DNA of 64,000 nucleotides, from the NCBI GenBank assembly GCA_019914995.1, contig CM034127.1, forward strand, positions 6,448,001 through 6,512,000, read 5' to 3'. A program made the position numbers and the translations under genes. Source of the stretch: Acanthochlamys bracteata (lineage: Eukaryota > Streptophyta > Magnoliopsida > Pandanales > Velloziaceae). Under the pieces are notes generated by a model. That model did not search any database and was not told the DNA's origin. It saw only the letters and a list, made by a program, of their open reading frames with translations. This document shows positions 32,022 to 42,529 of this stretch, one piece after another; the first letter of the stretch is position 1, and every line of letters begins with the position of its first letter.

Positions 32022-33696
32022 TTAGTTAGACTTGCTACAAAAACTCTTCAACTTAATCTGTGGACTCGAAAATTTTCCCGATAAAATTTTCGATGCTATT
32101 ATCTCATTAGCAGTCTCAGTGTAATGAACTCCGTCCCAACTTAAGAAACGAGCTCCTTCTGGACAAGGACTTGCTGTCGGTTGCCCACAAGTCATCAAGT
32201 TTACATAGTTGTATGGAGGTCCTCCGTGTCCACAACACGCCATTAATGGAGTTGGGAAGCCTGAAGAACATTTATAGACGATTGAGTCAGGTATGTTTGC
32301 ACAAGTCGCATTCTGCATCAATCAAATCACAACAATAATATTTTCGAAAGTAAAATTTCTCTTACAATCATGAAAGGCAATTTAAACTTTAGCTAGCTTA
32401 CCATAAAAAGTATGATTAGCAACGAGATCAAACTTGATGGAGAACATATCTACGTAAACAACAGTTGAGTCCTTCAATTTCAGTCTCAATTCATCACAAC
32501 GAGCACTCAATTCAGTGTTGAAAGCCCTGGCAGCATCGAGGTAATCCGCCAAGCAACCATTTTCATCAAGCCTACTATCCTTTTTCTTGCGCAAAGCAAG
32601 TGTTTGGGGATTACATCCAAAAGGCCCTGTACCGTATACCCAAAATTTTCTTCCTCCGTTGTCATATACCATCTGCATAAATATACAAAACTTATTGTTT
32701 TACTTGTGCTGAAAGTGCATAGTTAGCATTAAATTTCTAAGTAATGGTTTTTCAAGAAAACTCAACTTGCCTGGATGGCGTCCTTGATCCTGGACACTAT
32801 GGTAGGAACTTTTGCCACAACCTGTGACAAAGTTGAATTTGCCAGCAAAGTGTAGATATCATTCTGCCCCATATCAAATGAATACACTGCATTCTTATAT
32901 TCCTCCTCGCTGATCTTACTTCCCAAACCTGAAACAGTCCCTCAAAAACTTTCAACATGACGATATTACTTATCTCATCAGAAGATAAAAAATCAAACAA
33001 ACGGATGAAATGTTCACGAACGAACAATAAGTATAACCTTTAGGCCTGAGCTCCCGGGTTCGGTTCTTGAAGTGAACGAATTGCTGCACTTGAACAGGTA
33101 AAGCAAAGGGAATAAAAGTTACTTCAGTTGCTGATCCTGCTACTGCAAAGTTCACTCCATGTCTGAAGTCTGATCCAGATGACTCCAAATATGGGCTCAA
33201 GTACTTGATCTTCAAATTTTCACCTGTAACGCCATTAACAAGAATGATTATAAACTCCTTTGTGACAACAAACAGATCCTTAAATCATAAATTCTTTATG
33301 TCAAAGCTCAAGATAATAAATTACAGGCAATACAAGTTAGGGCTTCTGGTACAAACAGAAAGGACGGAACTTGGAAGCATACATACATTGTACTGATGAC
33401 AAACGTAAGTAAACAACACCGATGGATTTCTACATACAGAGAAAATCAATGTACAGCCGACCATCACCAAACCGACCAGTGGTTCTGTGAAAGAATTTAC
33501 GTCCTGCTGGCGGGCCTAGATACAATCCAAGTCCAGCCATCAGGCCTCCTGTATCAGAATGGGAGTCACCAAAGTTGAACAGTAAGCACTTAGAATCAAC
33601 GAATCCTGACGCAAACATCGAAAATGTCGCAACTACTACTTCTATTCTAAAAAGGAAAGCGAAGATAGAAGTTCTTCCATCTTCACTAATGGCCAT
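32022..33696 (-). CDS. GDSL esterase/lipase
   Basis: A complete 370-residue GDSL (SGNH) hydrolase, probably secreted, of the plant group with FGDSHSDTGG and PLMACCGHGGPPYNY. Exons: 33696-33438, 33223-33038, 32928-32771, 32672-32402 and 32260-32022 (TAA); the frame is continuous. The third intron has a GC donor (CAG|GCAAGT), the others GT. A hydrophobic N-terminal segment (about residues 10-33) could be a signal peptide. Catalytic blocks are the nucleophile Ser45 in GDSH, NFAVAG for the oxyanion Gly, Asn171 in GQND, and the Asp334/His337 pair in DGVHY. Start 33696 gives MAISEDGRTS; upstream in-frame Mets at 33708 and 33771 are possible, but the TATA-like site near 33743 favours 33696. A dead duplicate lies downstream. 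The substrate is unknown; relatives act on lipid or acetyl esters. Confidence 0.92.
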
Positions 33697-33738
33697 ACTT
33701 CTTCTCATTGCATCTCGTGTTACTCGCAAATCGTATGC

Positions 33739-33752
33739 TCCATATATATATT
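33739..33752 (-). promoter_or_regulatory. TATA-like box of the GDSL gene
   Basis: The minus strand reads AATATATATATGG about 45-55 bases upstream of ATG 33696. The position fits a transcription start near 33715 and a very short 5' UTR. Confidence 0.45.
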
Positions 33753-34090
33753 TGAAGATTCTTCGGACCATATGAAGATCACATGGAAGAAATTTTGTGA
33801 TGATGGGCTTTGATTTAATTAAAGTTATCTAAGCTCACACTTGTGTATATGATAATATTGTAAACAACGTTGATGATCTTTGGTTTGGACCTTACTCCGT
33901 GAGGACCATGTTTCTTCATCTGTGGGCTGGAAGGTTAAAAAAAGAAAAGTAAAAAAAAAGCCGAGATTGAATTTTGGAGGGAAGGAAATGCAGCACACTT
34001 AAGCAAGAATTACGCCATGAGGAAAAGTACTTTGGCAAGTTGCATTTAGACAAAAGGAAAGCAAATAAGAGATCCTAGCTATGTTCAAAA

Positions 34091-34340
34091 GGGCGTGTTT
34101 ATCTTATAGATAAAATGAGTAAAATAAATTTTTTAAAAATTAATTTAAAAAATAAAATTAAAAAAAAAATATTTAATAAAAAATAAAATATATATTAATT
34201 TAATATTTATAATAAGTTTTTAAATTAAAATTTTTAAAAGAATTTATTAATAAAAAAATTTTATTTTAATTTATATATATTTTTTATATTAAAAGTGAGT
34301 TTAAAAAAAAAATAAATTTGAAGTGTTGATAAACACGCCC
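34091..34340. mobile_element. MITE with perfect 13-base terminal inverted repeats
   Basis: A 250-base element bounded by GGGCGTGTTTATC and GATAAACACGCCC, perfectly complementary, with a nearly pure A/T interior. The flanks are TTCAAAA on the left and AAAAGTC on the right, so a short A-rich duplication is possible but not provable. A further partial end (CGGGCGTTTACC, 34351-34362) follows at once. Confidence 0.75.
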
Positions 34341-35517
34341 AAAAGTCTATCGGGCGTTTACCAACTCAGAATGCAGTATTATTCTCTTTTAAAAAATTGC
34401 CAAATAGAGTTGCAGCAAGTGGTTCTGACATTTATGATTAATGTATTACTTGCAAAATGTTAGCATATGCTTCTAGTTTGTAGCAAAAGCTAAGGAGAGA
34501 TCTTGACTCTAGGATAAGAAGAATTCTATAGACTTAATATTTGAAGTGAAGCGTCAGAGACAGGTTGTTTAGATCTTTGATAACGCATTTCATAAAAGTG
34601 GCTTGTTTTTTTGCTATGAAAAGAGCTATTGACTTTTTGTTTAATAAAACCAGGTACTAATTTGAGTGTATATCATGCTGGAACCATTTGATTTTTGTGC
34701 ATAAGAGATGCTATGATAAGCTATCACTACCTGAAGAAAAAATGCTTCAACTTATAATTATATACAAACTCCAGATTATTAGATCTCAAATGGCAGATAC
34801 CCATCTCTTACGATTTGTCCAGTGATTTTATTCGCTCCTTACTTAGTAACTTTGTTTTCAAGAAATCGTTTTGAGAGAATTAGTTTCAAGGAATCTAATA
34901 TCAAGCATTTCATTAGGTTATAAGGCATAACCATAGTTATAGAACCTGGTACTAGAAATGACTCCACTCTTTTGCTTAATATACGAAAGAGCTAACTACG
35001 TTACTTGACTCCTCTCCATATCACTACATGACAGGTAAACTACATCCTGTTTAAAATGTGTTACATGGAAAATATTGGTACACCGTTGTTACAAAAGCGA
35101 GACTTTGATGCCAAGGTCCTTAATGAAGGTAGCAGCTAGTAATATGTCGAAAACGTACAGGCATAGGATTCAATAAATATTTGTTCTGTTCTGAATGCAG
35201 TTTATGCATCAGCGTAAGAAATACACACGCAACCTTCAAAATAAAAACCCCTGCCAACTCAACGACCTTCATATTGTCGTTGGTTGCCATCCCCTCCAAC
35301 CCTATAATTCCATTAAAAGCTAACAATATTTACAAGAACCTAGTAACACAATAATCACTTTCGCCTACTCAAACTATGAAAGGAGAAAGTTGCACTTCCA
35401 CACGTTTCCCCTCCATGCAGCTAAGATTGCAATGGAAAAGAATACCTTGGACTCCTTCGAATGAGCACTGACCAAAAACTACAAACAGATCCACCTGTGT
35501 GACACAAAAGAAGAAGC
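34341..35517. other. Gene-free spacer
   Basis: Apart from the partial MITE end noted at 34351, nothing recognisable. The part adjoining 35517 is probably the 3' UTR of the DUF946 gene. Confidence 0.4.
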
Positions 35518-37763
35518 CTACCACCGCTCATCGCCCTTCCAGTTATTCTTTCCTTTGGGACCCGTCGGACCTTCTTCTCCATACAACTCCAATGGGAGCT
35601 TATCAAAGATGTTTTCCACAGAGAACCTGATATTGACAGGCAAAATGCTCATTATCTTATCCAACTCTGACTTTGATGGGTAAACGATAGTTGGACCCAT
35701 GTACTGCAACCAGGGTGGCTCTGTGACCAGACCTCCAAGATACTCTGCCGCCATAATCTGAAACTTGACACTAGAATCTACAGACAAATTGCTTTGAGCA
35801 GCATCATTCCTCACACCTATGCCTAGCTTTCTTGAACCCTGGAGGTAGTTCCCGGCATGTGGAAAACCAGCATGACCATGTTTGGATGCATAGACAATTG
35901 CCTTGTTTCCATCTATAAACTCCAGGTCAGAGGCATCGACCCACTCACCCCCACTATGCTGTGAGAAATATATGCTCCAGAGCTCACCAGTAAAATTGCT
36001 TATGCGAAGCGTGAAATGCTCCCAATCCCCAACATGCTGCCCAATCTTGCTGAGAGAATAGTTTAGCATGCCAATCTTGAGAGTTGCGGGGCCATTGAAG
36101 GGACAAAAGACCCACATGACAATATCAGTGAATGTCCCACCTAATGCCGGCTTTACATGAACGTAGAGCTCTGCACTTTCCAGATCCCCATGCTTCACAT
36201 CCTCATTTCTACTATCATCAGGCAAATATATCCAGTACTCTCCATCATTTTCTCCACCACTAGGGAGGTTTGAGCCCATGCAATAGATAGGCTCTCCCTG
36301 TACAAAACCTTTCTTGTACAAGGTAGCTCCATTTTTAAAGAACCATGACACCGAGGAAGGCAAATATGATTCATTAGGATGGAAGAAGACAGTGGGACCA
36401 TAGTGCTTGATTAGGGCATGCACTTGTTCTAAATCTGGCATTGCATCAAGACATAAACTAGCATTTTTCAAACAAGCCATGCCAACCTCATATTCAGAAG
36501 AACAGGAACAGCTGCAGGAAAATGTCCCTACTGGTACACCATTTCCCCACATTCCCCTGTGTGAAGGCCTCGTCTTCCAAACTTGGAAAGGGAAGTCTGC
36601 AGATGTTGATTCCGTTTGAAGTATACAACCATGGCTCTCGCACACATCAGTAAGATCAGAACGAACACATCGAACATCATCAAGGGAAGGCTTATTTGAG
36701 TCCCTTGTAACCAAATAGCCCATGGTTGTATAGCCCTTTGGTGCACATGGAATCCAAAAATAACCACATCCATAATAGTTATCATCCATCCAGTCAGCTG
36801 AACTCCAAACAAGGGTGTAGTCTAGAGGTCTCCGAAGAGCTGGCAAATCGACATTTGCAGGAGTCACTTTCTCTTGCCACAAGCACAAAACCATGTAATG
36901 GTTGGTTACTGGCCAGAGCGTAATGGCCAAGAATGTGGAACCCATCTGGTACCCCTGTAGGCTTGTAAAACGTGGCTCCCTTGTTCATGCCATCTGTCAT
37001 ACTGCAGCTCCAAATGCTTTCGAATTTTGTTATTTGCACAAGTTCTAGTTCTCGAATGCGTATTGTTCCCTTCGCAAAGTGCCCGCCTAAACAAAGTAAA
37101 ATCATTTTACTGTTGGAATATCAAAAGTTAAAATAACTGAACTTACATCAACAAACAAACTGAAAGCTAGATGAAAGTAGCTCTATGAGATCAAGCAAAA
37201 GATCCTAACTTTTTGATAATAACATTCAGATGCAAGAAGACACTATGTTTAGCAGTTTCTTTATTCTAACTGAAAAGACACGGACATCTAGAGAGCATCA
37301 GAGAAGCTTCGCTTATAGCTAAGTACACCAGCAGTATACCATCATAAGGATTCATCTAAACATCCATATCTTATCCCAAACCAACTGACCAACTTGCTTA
37401 TTTTCTCCACACAGAAATATTATATCAATCAATGGATGCAAAAAATGAAACAAGAAATGTTATACATTCACAACAAAGGGCATGGAAATTCTAAAGAAAC
37501 AAGTATAACTATCAGAATGAGGAAATCCCAAAAATCATATATACAAATAAAAAATAAAGTATTTATAAGAAAGGTAAACATAGAACTGAACAGGATCAAT
37601 AGAATGGAGGTGGAGAGACCCAAAGGACCAAAATCAGACCTTGTGGCCAAATAGGGAGGGGTGAAGGAAGGGAGAATGGCTTTGGCTGATGTCTTATATT
37701 ATCCGTTAAGCCGCTGGTGAATCCACAACGACTCTGTACTAACCATCTTAAGCATTCAAACAT
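35518..37763 (-). CDS. DUF946 / Vps62-type protein, frameshifted copy (proximal first exon)
   Basis: A plant DUF946 (vacuolar protein sorting 62-like) gene. The proximal exon 1 (37763-37640) starts MFECLRWLV and ends [11 protein letters not shown]. Exon 2 (37086-35518, TAG) carries the whole domain: [91 protein letters not shown] and a C-terminal [10 protein letters not shown] single extra A in the run at 36868-36870 shifts the frame between VLVARE and [14 protein letters not shown]. Without it the protein would be about 563 residues, the family's usual size. Everything after the shift is well conserved, so this is a very recent lesion, an allele or an assembly error. No intron short enough to absorb it has proper borders. 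Family function in plants is not settled. Confidence 0.85.
37640..37763 (-). other. Proximal candidate first exon (1b) of the DUF946 gene
   Basis: An open frame from ATG 37763 through [18 protein letters not shown] to donor CAAG|GTCTGATTTTGG. It joins the exon 2 acceptor (TTTAG|GCGGGC at 37086) in phase 1 and restores the GGHFAKG start of the domain. It is a homologue of exon 1a (38751-38862), with the same end, phase and similar intron start. Confidence 0.7.
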
Positions 37764-38750
37764 ACCATTCAGGGCAAAAGGTAAAATAATTATCTTCTGT
37801 TACATAAAATTTCTGTGGACTGATCCGGGAATACTAATAGCTGAAGCAACTTGTTTCTAGAAACAAAACAAGACTTTTACCATATAATAAAGGCACTTGA
37901 GAGACATTCATATTCCTTCTACTTGATTCTGTAGTTTAGCTCTCAAAGGAAGGAACATTACGGATATACCTTATTAAGAGTTTTATACACCAGATGCCAC
38001 GATAGACCTATACTTCTCATAGAGATACAGAATCAAATTGAAGTATCTACTTAACACACTTTCACGAGAATAAAGGCAAGCAATTCATGCACCTAAATAA
38101 CTCAATGAAATCCCAGTAACACCTAACCCTAGTATTCGGTTTTTGCAAACTCTGACAGTAGATTCTCCGAAAATCAATTACCATTTCAAAAATGAAAGAA
38201 AATTTTGCCAAAAGACATAGAAACTAAGGGGTTGAATAACCGATGTTCACTAAGATGAAAACGGAAGCAATCCAGTGTGAAATTCAGAAATTGCTCTAGA
38301 AAATACTTACAATTAAGCAAAACAGAGCAGAATGCAAGTTAGATCATAATAGAATGCGAGAATAAGCGGAAGAAAATACCATATCCAAAACCAGACCTTT
38401 AGCAACAGAGGAACAAACAAAAAGATTATTAAAAAAGATCATATTAACAAGCAAAACACAAACTTTCAGAACATGAGGAAAACCCAAAACAAGAAAAAGT
38501 GAGAGTTGAACGATTGAATACCAAAATTTGACCTTTTCATGCCAAATCATTATTAACCCGCAACGCAGGGGAAGAAACACAAGAAAGCAAAACAGCAGAA
38601 ATTAGAATAACCAATAAAACATTAGAATTGAAGAATTAAGAAACAAACTTAGCCGTTGCAACCAAAAAATTCATAATTCAAACGAAAATAAAAGAGAGAC
38701 ACTGAGCAATTAGGAGCGTGAATCGACGAAATCTAGAGTCAAAATCGAAC

Positions 38751-38862
38751 CTTGAGGCCATTGTGGGAGAGGCGAAGGTAGAGAGAAGAGCTTCGGCTCA
38801 CATGGACCGGTCTCTGGTAAGCCGGCGAACCCACGACGGTTCCAACACACGATTCTTCTCAT
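38751..38862 (-). other. Distal alternative first exon (1a) of the DUF946 gene
   Basis: An open frame from ATG 38862 (MRRIVCWNRRGFAGL) to [14 protein letters not shown] and donor CAAG|GTTCGATTTTG. It encodes 37 residues plus one base, the same phase as exon 1b, so both can splice to 37086. Typical DUF946 proteins begin with such a Cys/Trp-rich stretch followed by FSLP.PLP.WP. The pyrimidine-rich sequence upstream (38863-39000) looks like a normal 5' UTR and promoter, which suggests 1a is the main start. Confidence 0.7.
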
Positions 38863-39584
38863 CTTTCTCTCTCTCTCAAATAAGTGAAACTTAATACATT
38901 ACTAGTTAACCAAAATCAAGATCTCCGAAATTGAAAGGATGAGAATTCGAGTATCAATGCTTTTTTGCTCTCTCCCTCTCTCTCTGTTCTTTTTTTTTCT
39001 TTTGGTCTTCTTTTCCCGTGGTTGGGGAGAAGAGAGACCGGGCGAGGGAAGAATTCGGTTCTTGGTACTTTATAAAATTTCCCATTTATTAATTCTTCTT
39101 AATTAATTAGTCTTTCTAGGTAATAAAAGTTATATTAGAATATTAATGCTCTGATTTGCATGCTTTGTTTATTTTTTAGTGAAAACATTTTCTTTTGTGT
39201 ATTGTGTTTGTCGGTTGGTTAATGCGTGATGGCAGTGGAAAGCAAAAAGAAAAGTGATCATGAGGAGAAGATTTTGAATTAGCTGTTTTCTGTTGTGTTG
39301 TCTCTCAGCTTTTGCAAAAGTGATTCTGGAACACATGGTTTATAATTTGGAGGGACTTTCGTGTTTATGCTTTATATTCTTATAATCTTTTTATTTATTA
39401 TCTTAGTTTGAATAACTGCTGATAAATAAAATTCCAAATATGATCCTTATCACGTATCCATACTCTTACTTTCCAACACATAGGACTCGTTCATGAATAA
39501 TTTTCTTTAAACTCATGGGATCTATATTTTTTAATCAATGAGAATTCATGTTTTTATAATCTACTAAACCTATAAGAGAGTTAT
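38863..39584 (-). promoter_or_regulatory. Upstream region of the DUF946 gene
   Basis: CT-rich tracts on the plus strand at 38865-38878 and 38970-38990 (purine-rich in the minus-strand leader), then AT-rich sequence up to the inverted-LTR element. No TATA box was fixed. Confidence 0.35.
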
Positions 39585-40495
39585 TGTTACGTTTCGTGAT
39601 CACACGAACCACGAAGCTATTCTAATGCTAGATAATCTAACGATCTAAAGATAAAACTAGAATAAAATAACTAATTCAATTCTTCTCCCTCTTTAATGAG
39701 TACAAGCACTCTTATTTATAGTTAGAGCTCATATTTATGAGTAGAGTTTAACTCTATTATAATTCTGTTTAAAGTTAGGACTTCAACCTAACTTAGACAC
39801 TAAATATTAGTTTTCTAATGAAACTCTAATTTTTTAGAAACTCCTAAACTCTTCTAGATACAAATTATATTGTTATGGGCCTTGGTAGAGTTGGATGACC
39901 CATAACGTAACATTCCACCCCTCCTGAAAATCAACCTTGTCCTCAAGGTTGAAGAAAATTGTTGCTTGCTAATTCTAATATGTAGAACAAAAATTGCAAG
40001 GATGATGAACAGTCCCTCGAACGGCCAACTTTGAGATCTTTGAAGAGTCCCGTAGTGTCATCCCTCTACTTATAAGCACAACCAGTTGGACAGAAATCTG
40101 CCCTCTAATTAGAGTAGTAATAGCAATTGTTGCTGACCTATAAACAAAACCATGTGGAGACTTTTCCTTCCGTTTAGGGTCATCCAACTCTACCAAGGCC
40201 CATGACAATATAACTTGTATCTAGAAGAGTTTAGGAGTTTCTAAGAAAATTAGAGTTTCATTAGGAAACTAATATTTAGTGTCTAAGTTAGGTTGAAGTC
40301 CTAACTTTAGTAGAATTATAATAGAGTTAGAACTCTACTCATAAAGTATGAGCTCTAACTATAAATAAGAGTGCTTGTACTCATTAAAGGGGGAGAAGAA
40401 TTGAATTAGTTATTTTATTCTAGTTTTATCTTTAGATCGTTAGATTATCTAGCATTAGAATAGCTTCGCGGTTCGTGTGATCACGAAACGTAACG
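39585..40495. mobile_element. Palindromic element of two inverted LTRs with 5-bp target duplication
   Basis: Two copies of the same LTR-like sequence face opposite ways: 39585-39912 (minus orientation) and about 40166-40495 (plus). By eye they are about 95% identical. The left copy has LTR-style ends TGTTACG...CGTAACA. Both contain an ACTATAAATAAGAGTG promoter-like box, inside the LTR as expected. GTTAT flanks the whole unit at 39580-39584 and 40496-40500, so it appears to have inserted as one piece. The spacer (39913-40165) shows, on the minus strand, an internal LTR-retrotransposon end: CTTGAGGACAAGG, then a polypurine-like AGGAGGGGTGGA immediately before the left LTR. No primer-binding site was found by the right copy. 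Confidence 0.8.
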
Positions 40496-40670
40496 GTTAT
40501 GTATAACAACGCTAAAACAGAACATATATAAGACAGTTACATACAACAATGCTGCATCAGAAGCCATATACTTTCGAAGAGTGTTTCTTGTTTTAGGTAA
40601 ATGGCTATAATACCGTTGACAAACTACATACATTCATAATGGACTGACGGCGTTATGAACCATTGATGAA

Positions 40671-40884
40671 AGCACTGTTTAAGAATACTTTAAAAATAAA
40701 ATTTTTAACTAAAAAGTATTTTTATTTTTTTATTTAAAAAAAATAAAAATAAGTAATAAAAAATTTAATTTCATAAAATTATTTATATTTTTTAAATTTT
40801 AAATATTTATAAAAAATATACTGAAAAAATAAATTAAAAAATTAAAAAGTTAAAATTTTGAAAGGTTTTGCAAAACGCGTTCGA
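40671..40884 (+). repeat. TA-rich MITE-like element, copy 6
   Basis: It runs from AGCACTGTTTAAGAAT to GCAAAACGCGTTCG with the family core between (AAAAAGTATTTTTATTTTTTT, TTTAAATATTTATAAAAAATATACTGAAAA, AATTAAAAAATTAAAAAG). Confidence 0.5.
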
Positions 40885-41856
40885 AGATCCATAAAACGAA
40901 AAAAAACTTTCCACATAAAAACGGCATCTTGAGAGAGTGCGAGAAAGAAGCTGGTGATTCGTGCATGGTGCTTAGTGTTTGAGTAGAATCCATCCACTGA
41001 CCTTCAAGATATGAATATGAATATCATGATCTATGACAACGACCTAGCAGAAAGAAATTTCATGCCATTTCATGCTAGCCAAACTCTGATTGACCACGGT
41101 ATCACCTACTAGAACATTATACCTTTAGAATAGAATAGTCATCAATTAGCTGATTATTTTTGTAGTTCTAATTAGTTTGATATAATTAATATCACGTATA
41201 GCTGAATTTGAAGTTTAGAGTTTTTTTTTTTTTTTTCTTCAAAAAGTTGTTTGTTTTGATTTTTTTCCTAGAGAAGGCGGCCTTAGCTTTCATGGAGATA
41301 AGTATTGCGCTACTTGTGCTCGTTCCAATTTAAAGAAAGAGATGTAACTCTTTAATTTCAATACAATCATTAAACTTGAATTTCAAATAGCTAGCCAAAT
41401 TTAGCTGGTCAAAGTTTATTACCGAACATATTTTCATGAAAGCTAATTTTTATCCTTTCAAACTTTAGGAAACAGTTCTTATTAAGAAAAAATCTAAATA
41501 CATGTACATTCAATTACAGTATCTCTGGTGGGGTGGTTGAGCCATTCTTCGTAAAAGGGGAGTGGGTAGTTCTGAACTCAACGAGCCAATGCTTACAACT
41601 TTTTATATAAAAATAATAATAATAAAAATACAATGGTACTAGTCGACGACGGCTGCGCAATCAAAATTTGGTCCGGCATCAATGTCAGTAAGGTCCGTCT
41701 AAGCCAAATTGATATGGGGACTTATTAACAACTGAAGCAAGGGACGACCAAACGCTTCTGAAAGTGTAACAGCAGCTTTTGCGTTCGATCTTCTTCTTTA
41801 ACTACAACCAAATTGATAGAGAATACAGAAATATACAACCTCATTATGGAAGTGGT
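40885..41856. other. Gene-free spacer
   Basis: AT-rich with a T-run at 41219-41237. No gene or clear repeat end was seen. Confidence 0.4.
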
Positions 41857-42431
41857 TGTTACGGATCGAGGTTACTCGATCGCGAGAGCTAACGAATTAA
41901 GATAATTGCTTTAAGGTAAATGCAGAAAATAAAGATAAAAAATTGAAGAAGTACTTCCTGTTTGATAAGGTGTTAATACATTTATTTATAAACTTGAGCA
42001 TTACCGGATCTCCAAGCTAATACGATACACTTACAATTAATTCTTCCTTAACAGAGTAAAACGTTGGCTTCCTAATTGTATAATCGAGTTCCATATTAAA
42101 AAATTTGGTCAACTCTTTTAGTATGAAAATTCGATCCTATATTTGATATCAGAGTTCGATAGGATGAAACTACCCAGCATGTTTGTAGGAGAGATTATTG
42201 GTCTTTCAAGTTACGTTAGGTTCGGATTAGTAGCATGTAGGACTTAGTGAGCCTGAGTAAAAAACAGATTAGTTTGGTGGGCTATGATCAAATTAATAGC
42301 GTAAAATTTGGGTCTTTTAGAATGGTGTCCAAATAGAAAAAAGATTAATTAATTTAGAAGTGGACCAATAACTCGTCTTGATTGGGCCAAATGGACTCTA
42401 GTGTGGTATGCTTAACAGCCCACGCCTCTTA
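41857..42431. repeat. LTR-like remnant beside the copia fragment
   Basis: Two readings are possible. On the minus strand a polypurine-like TAAGAGGCGTGGGC (42431-42418) is followed by TGTTAAGC at 42417, and TAACA ends at 41857, which would make a 3' LTR of 561 bases for the copia fragment. On the plus strand TGTTACGG at 41857 and a primer-site-like TGATATCAGAG at 42144-42154 would instead mark an unrelated plus-oriented LTR. No partner LTR was found to decide. Confidence 0.35.
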
Positions 42432-42529
42432 ATAGTTCTATATTGGTTAGATGCTAGAATAAGTAAAAAATGCTATGGAGAAGTAAAAATCTGATTAGCG
42501 GGTATCTGATATTTTTTTCTCTAATACTC

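Noticed and set aside
35421..37105. Several ORFs of 60-103 codons overlapping the DUF946 gene
   Set aside because: Other-frame shadows, except 36794-37105 minus, which is the true frame upstream of the frameshift.
39975..40208. 77-codon minus-strand ORF
   Set aside because: Lies in the spacer of the inverted-LTR element and runs into the LTR; no similarity to retrotransposon proteins seen.
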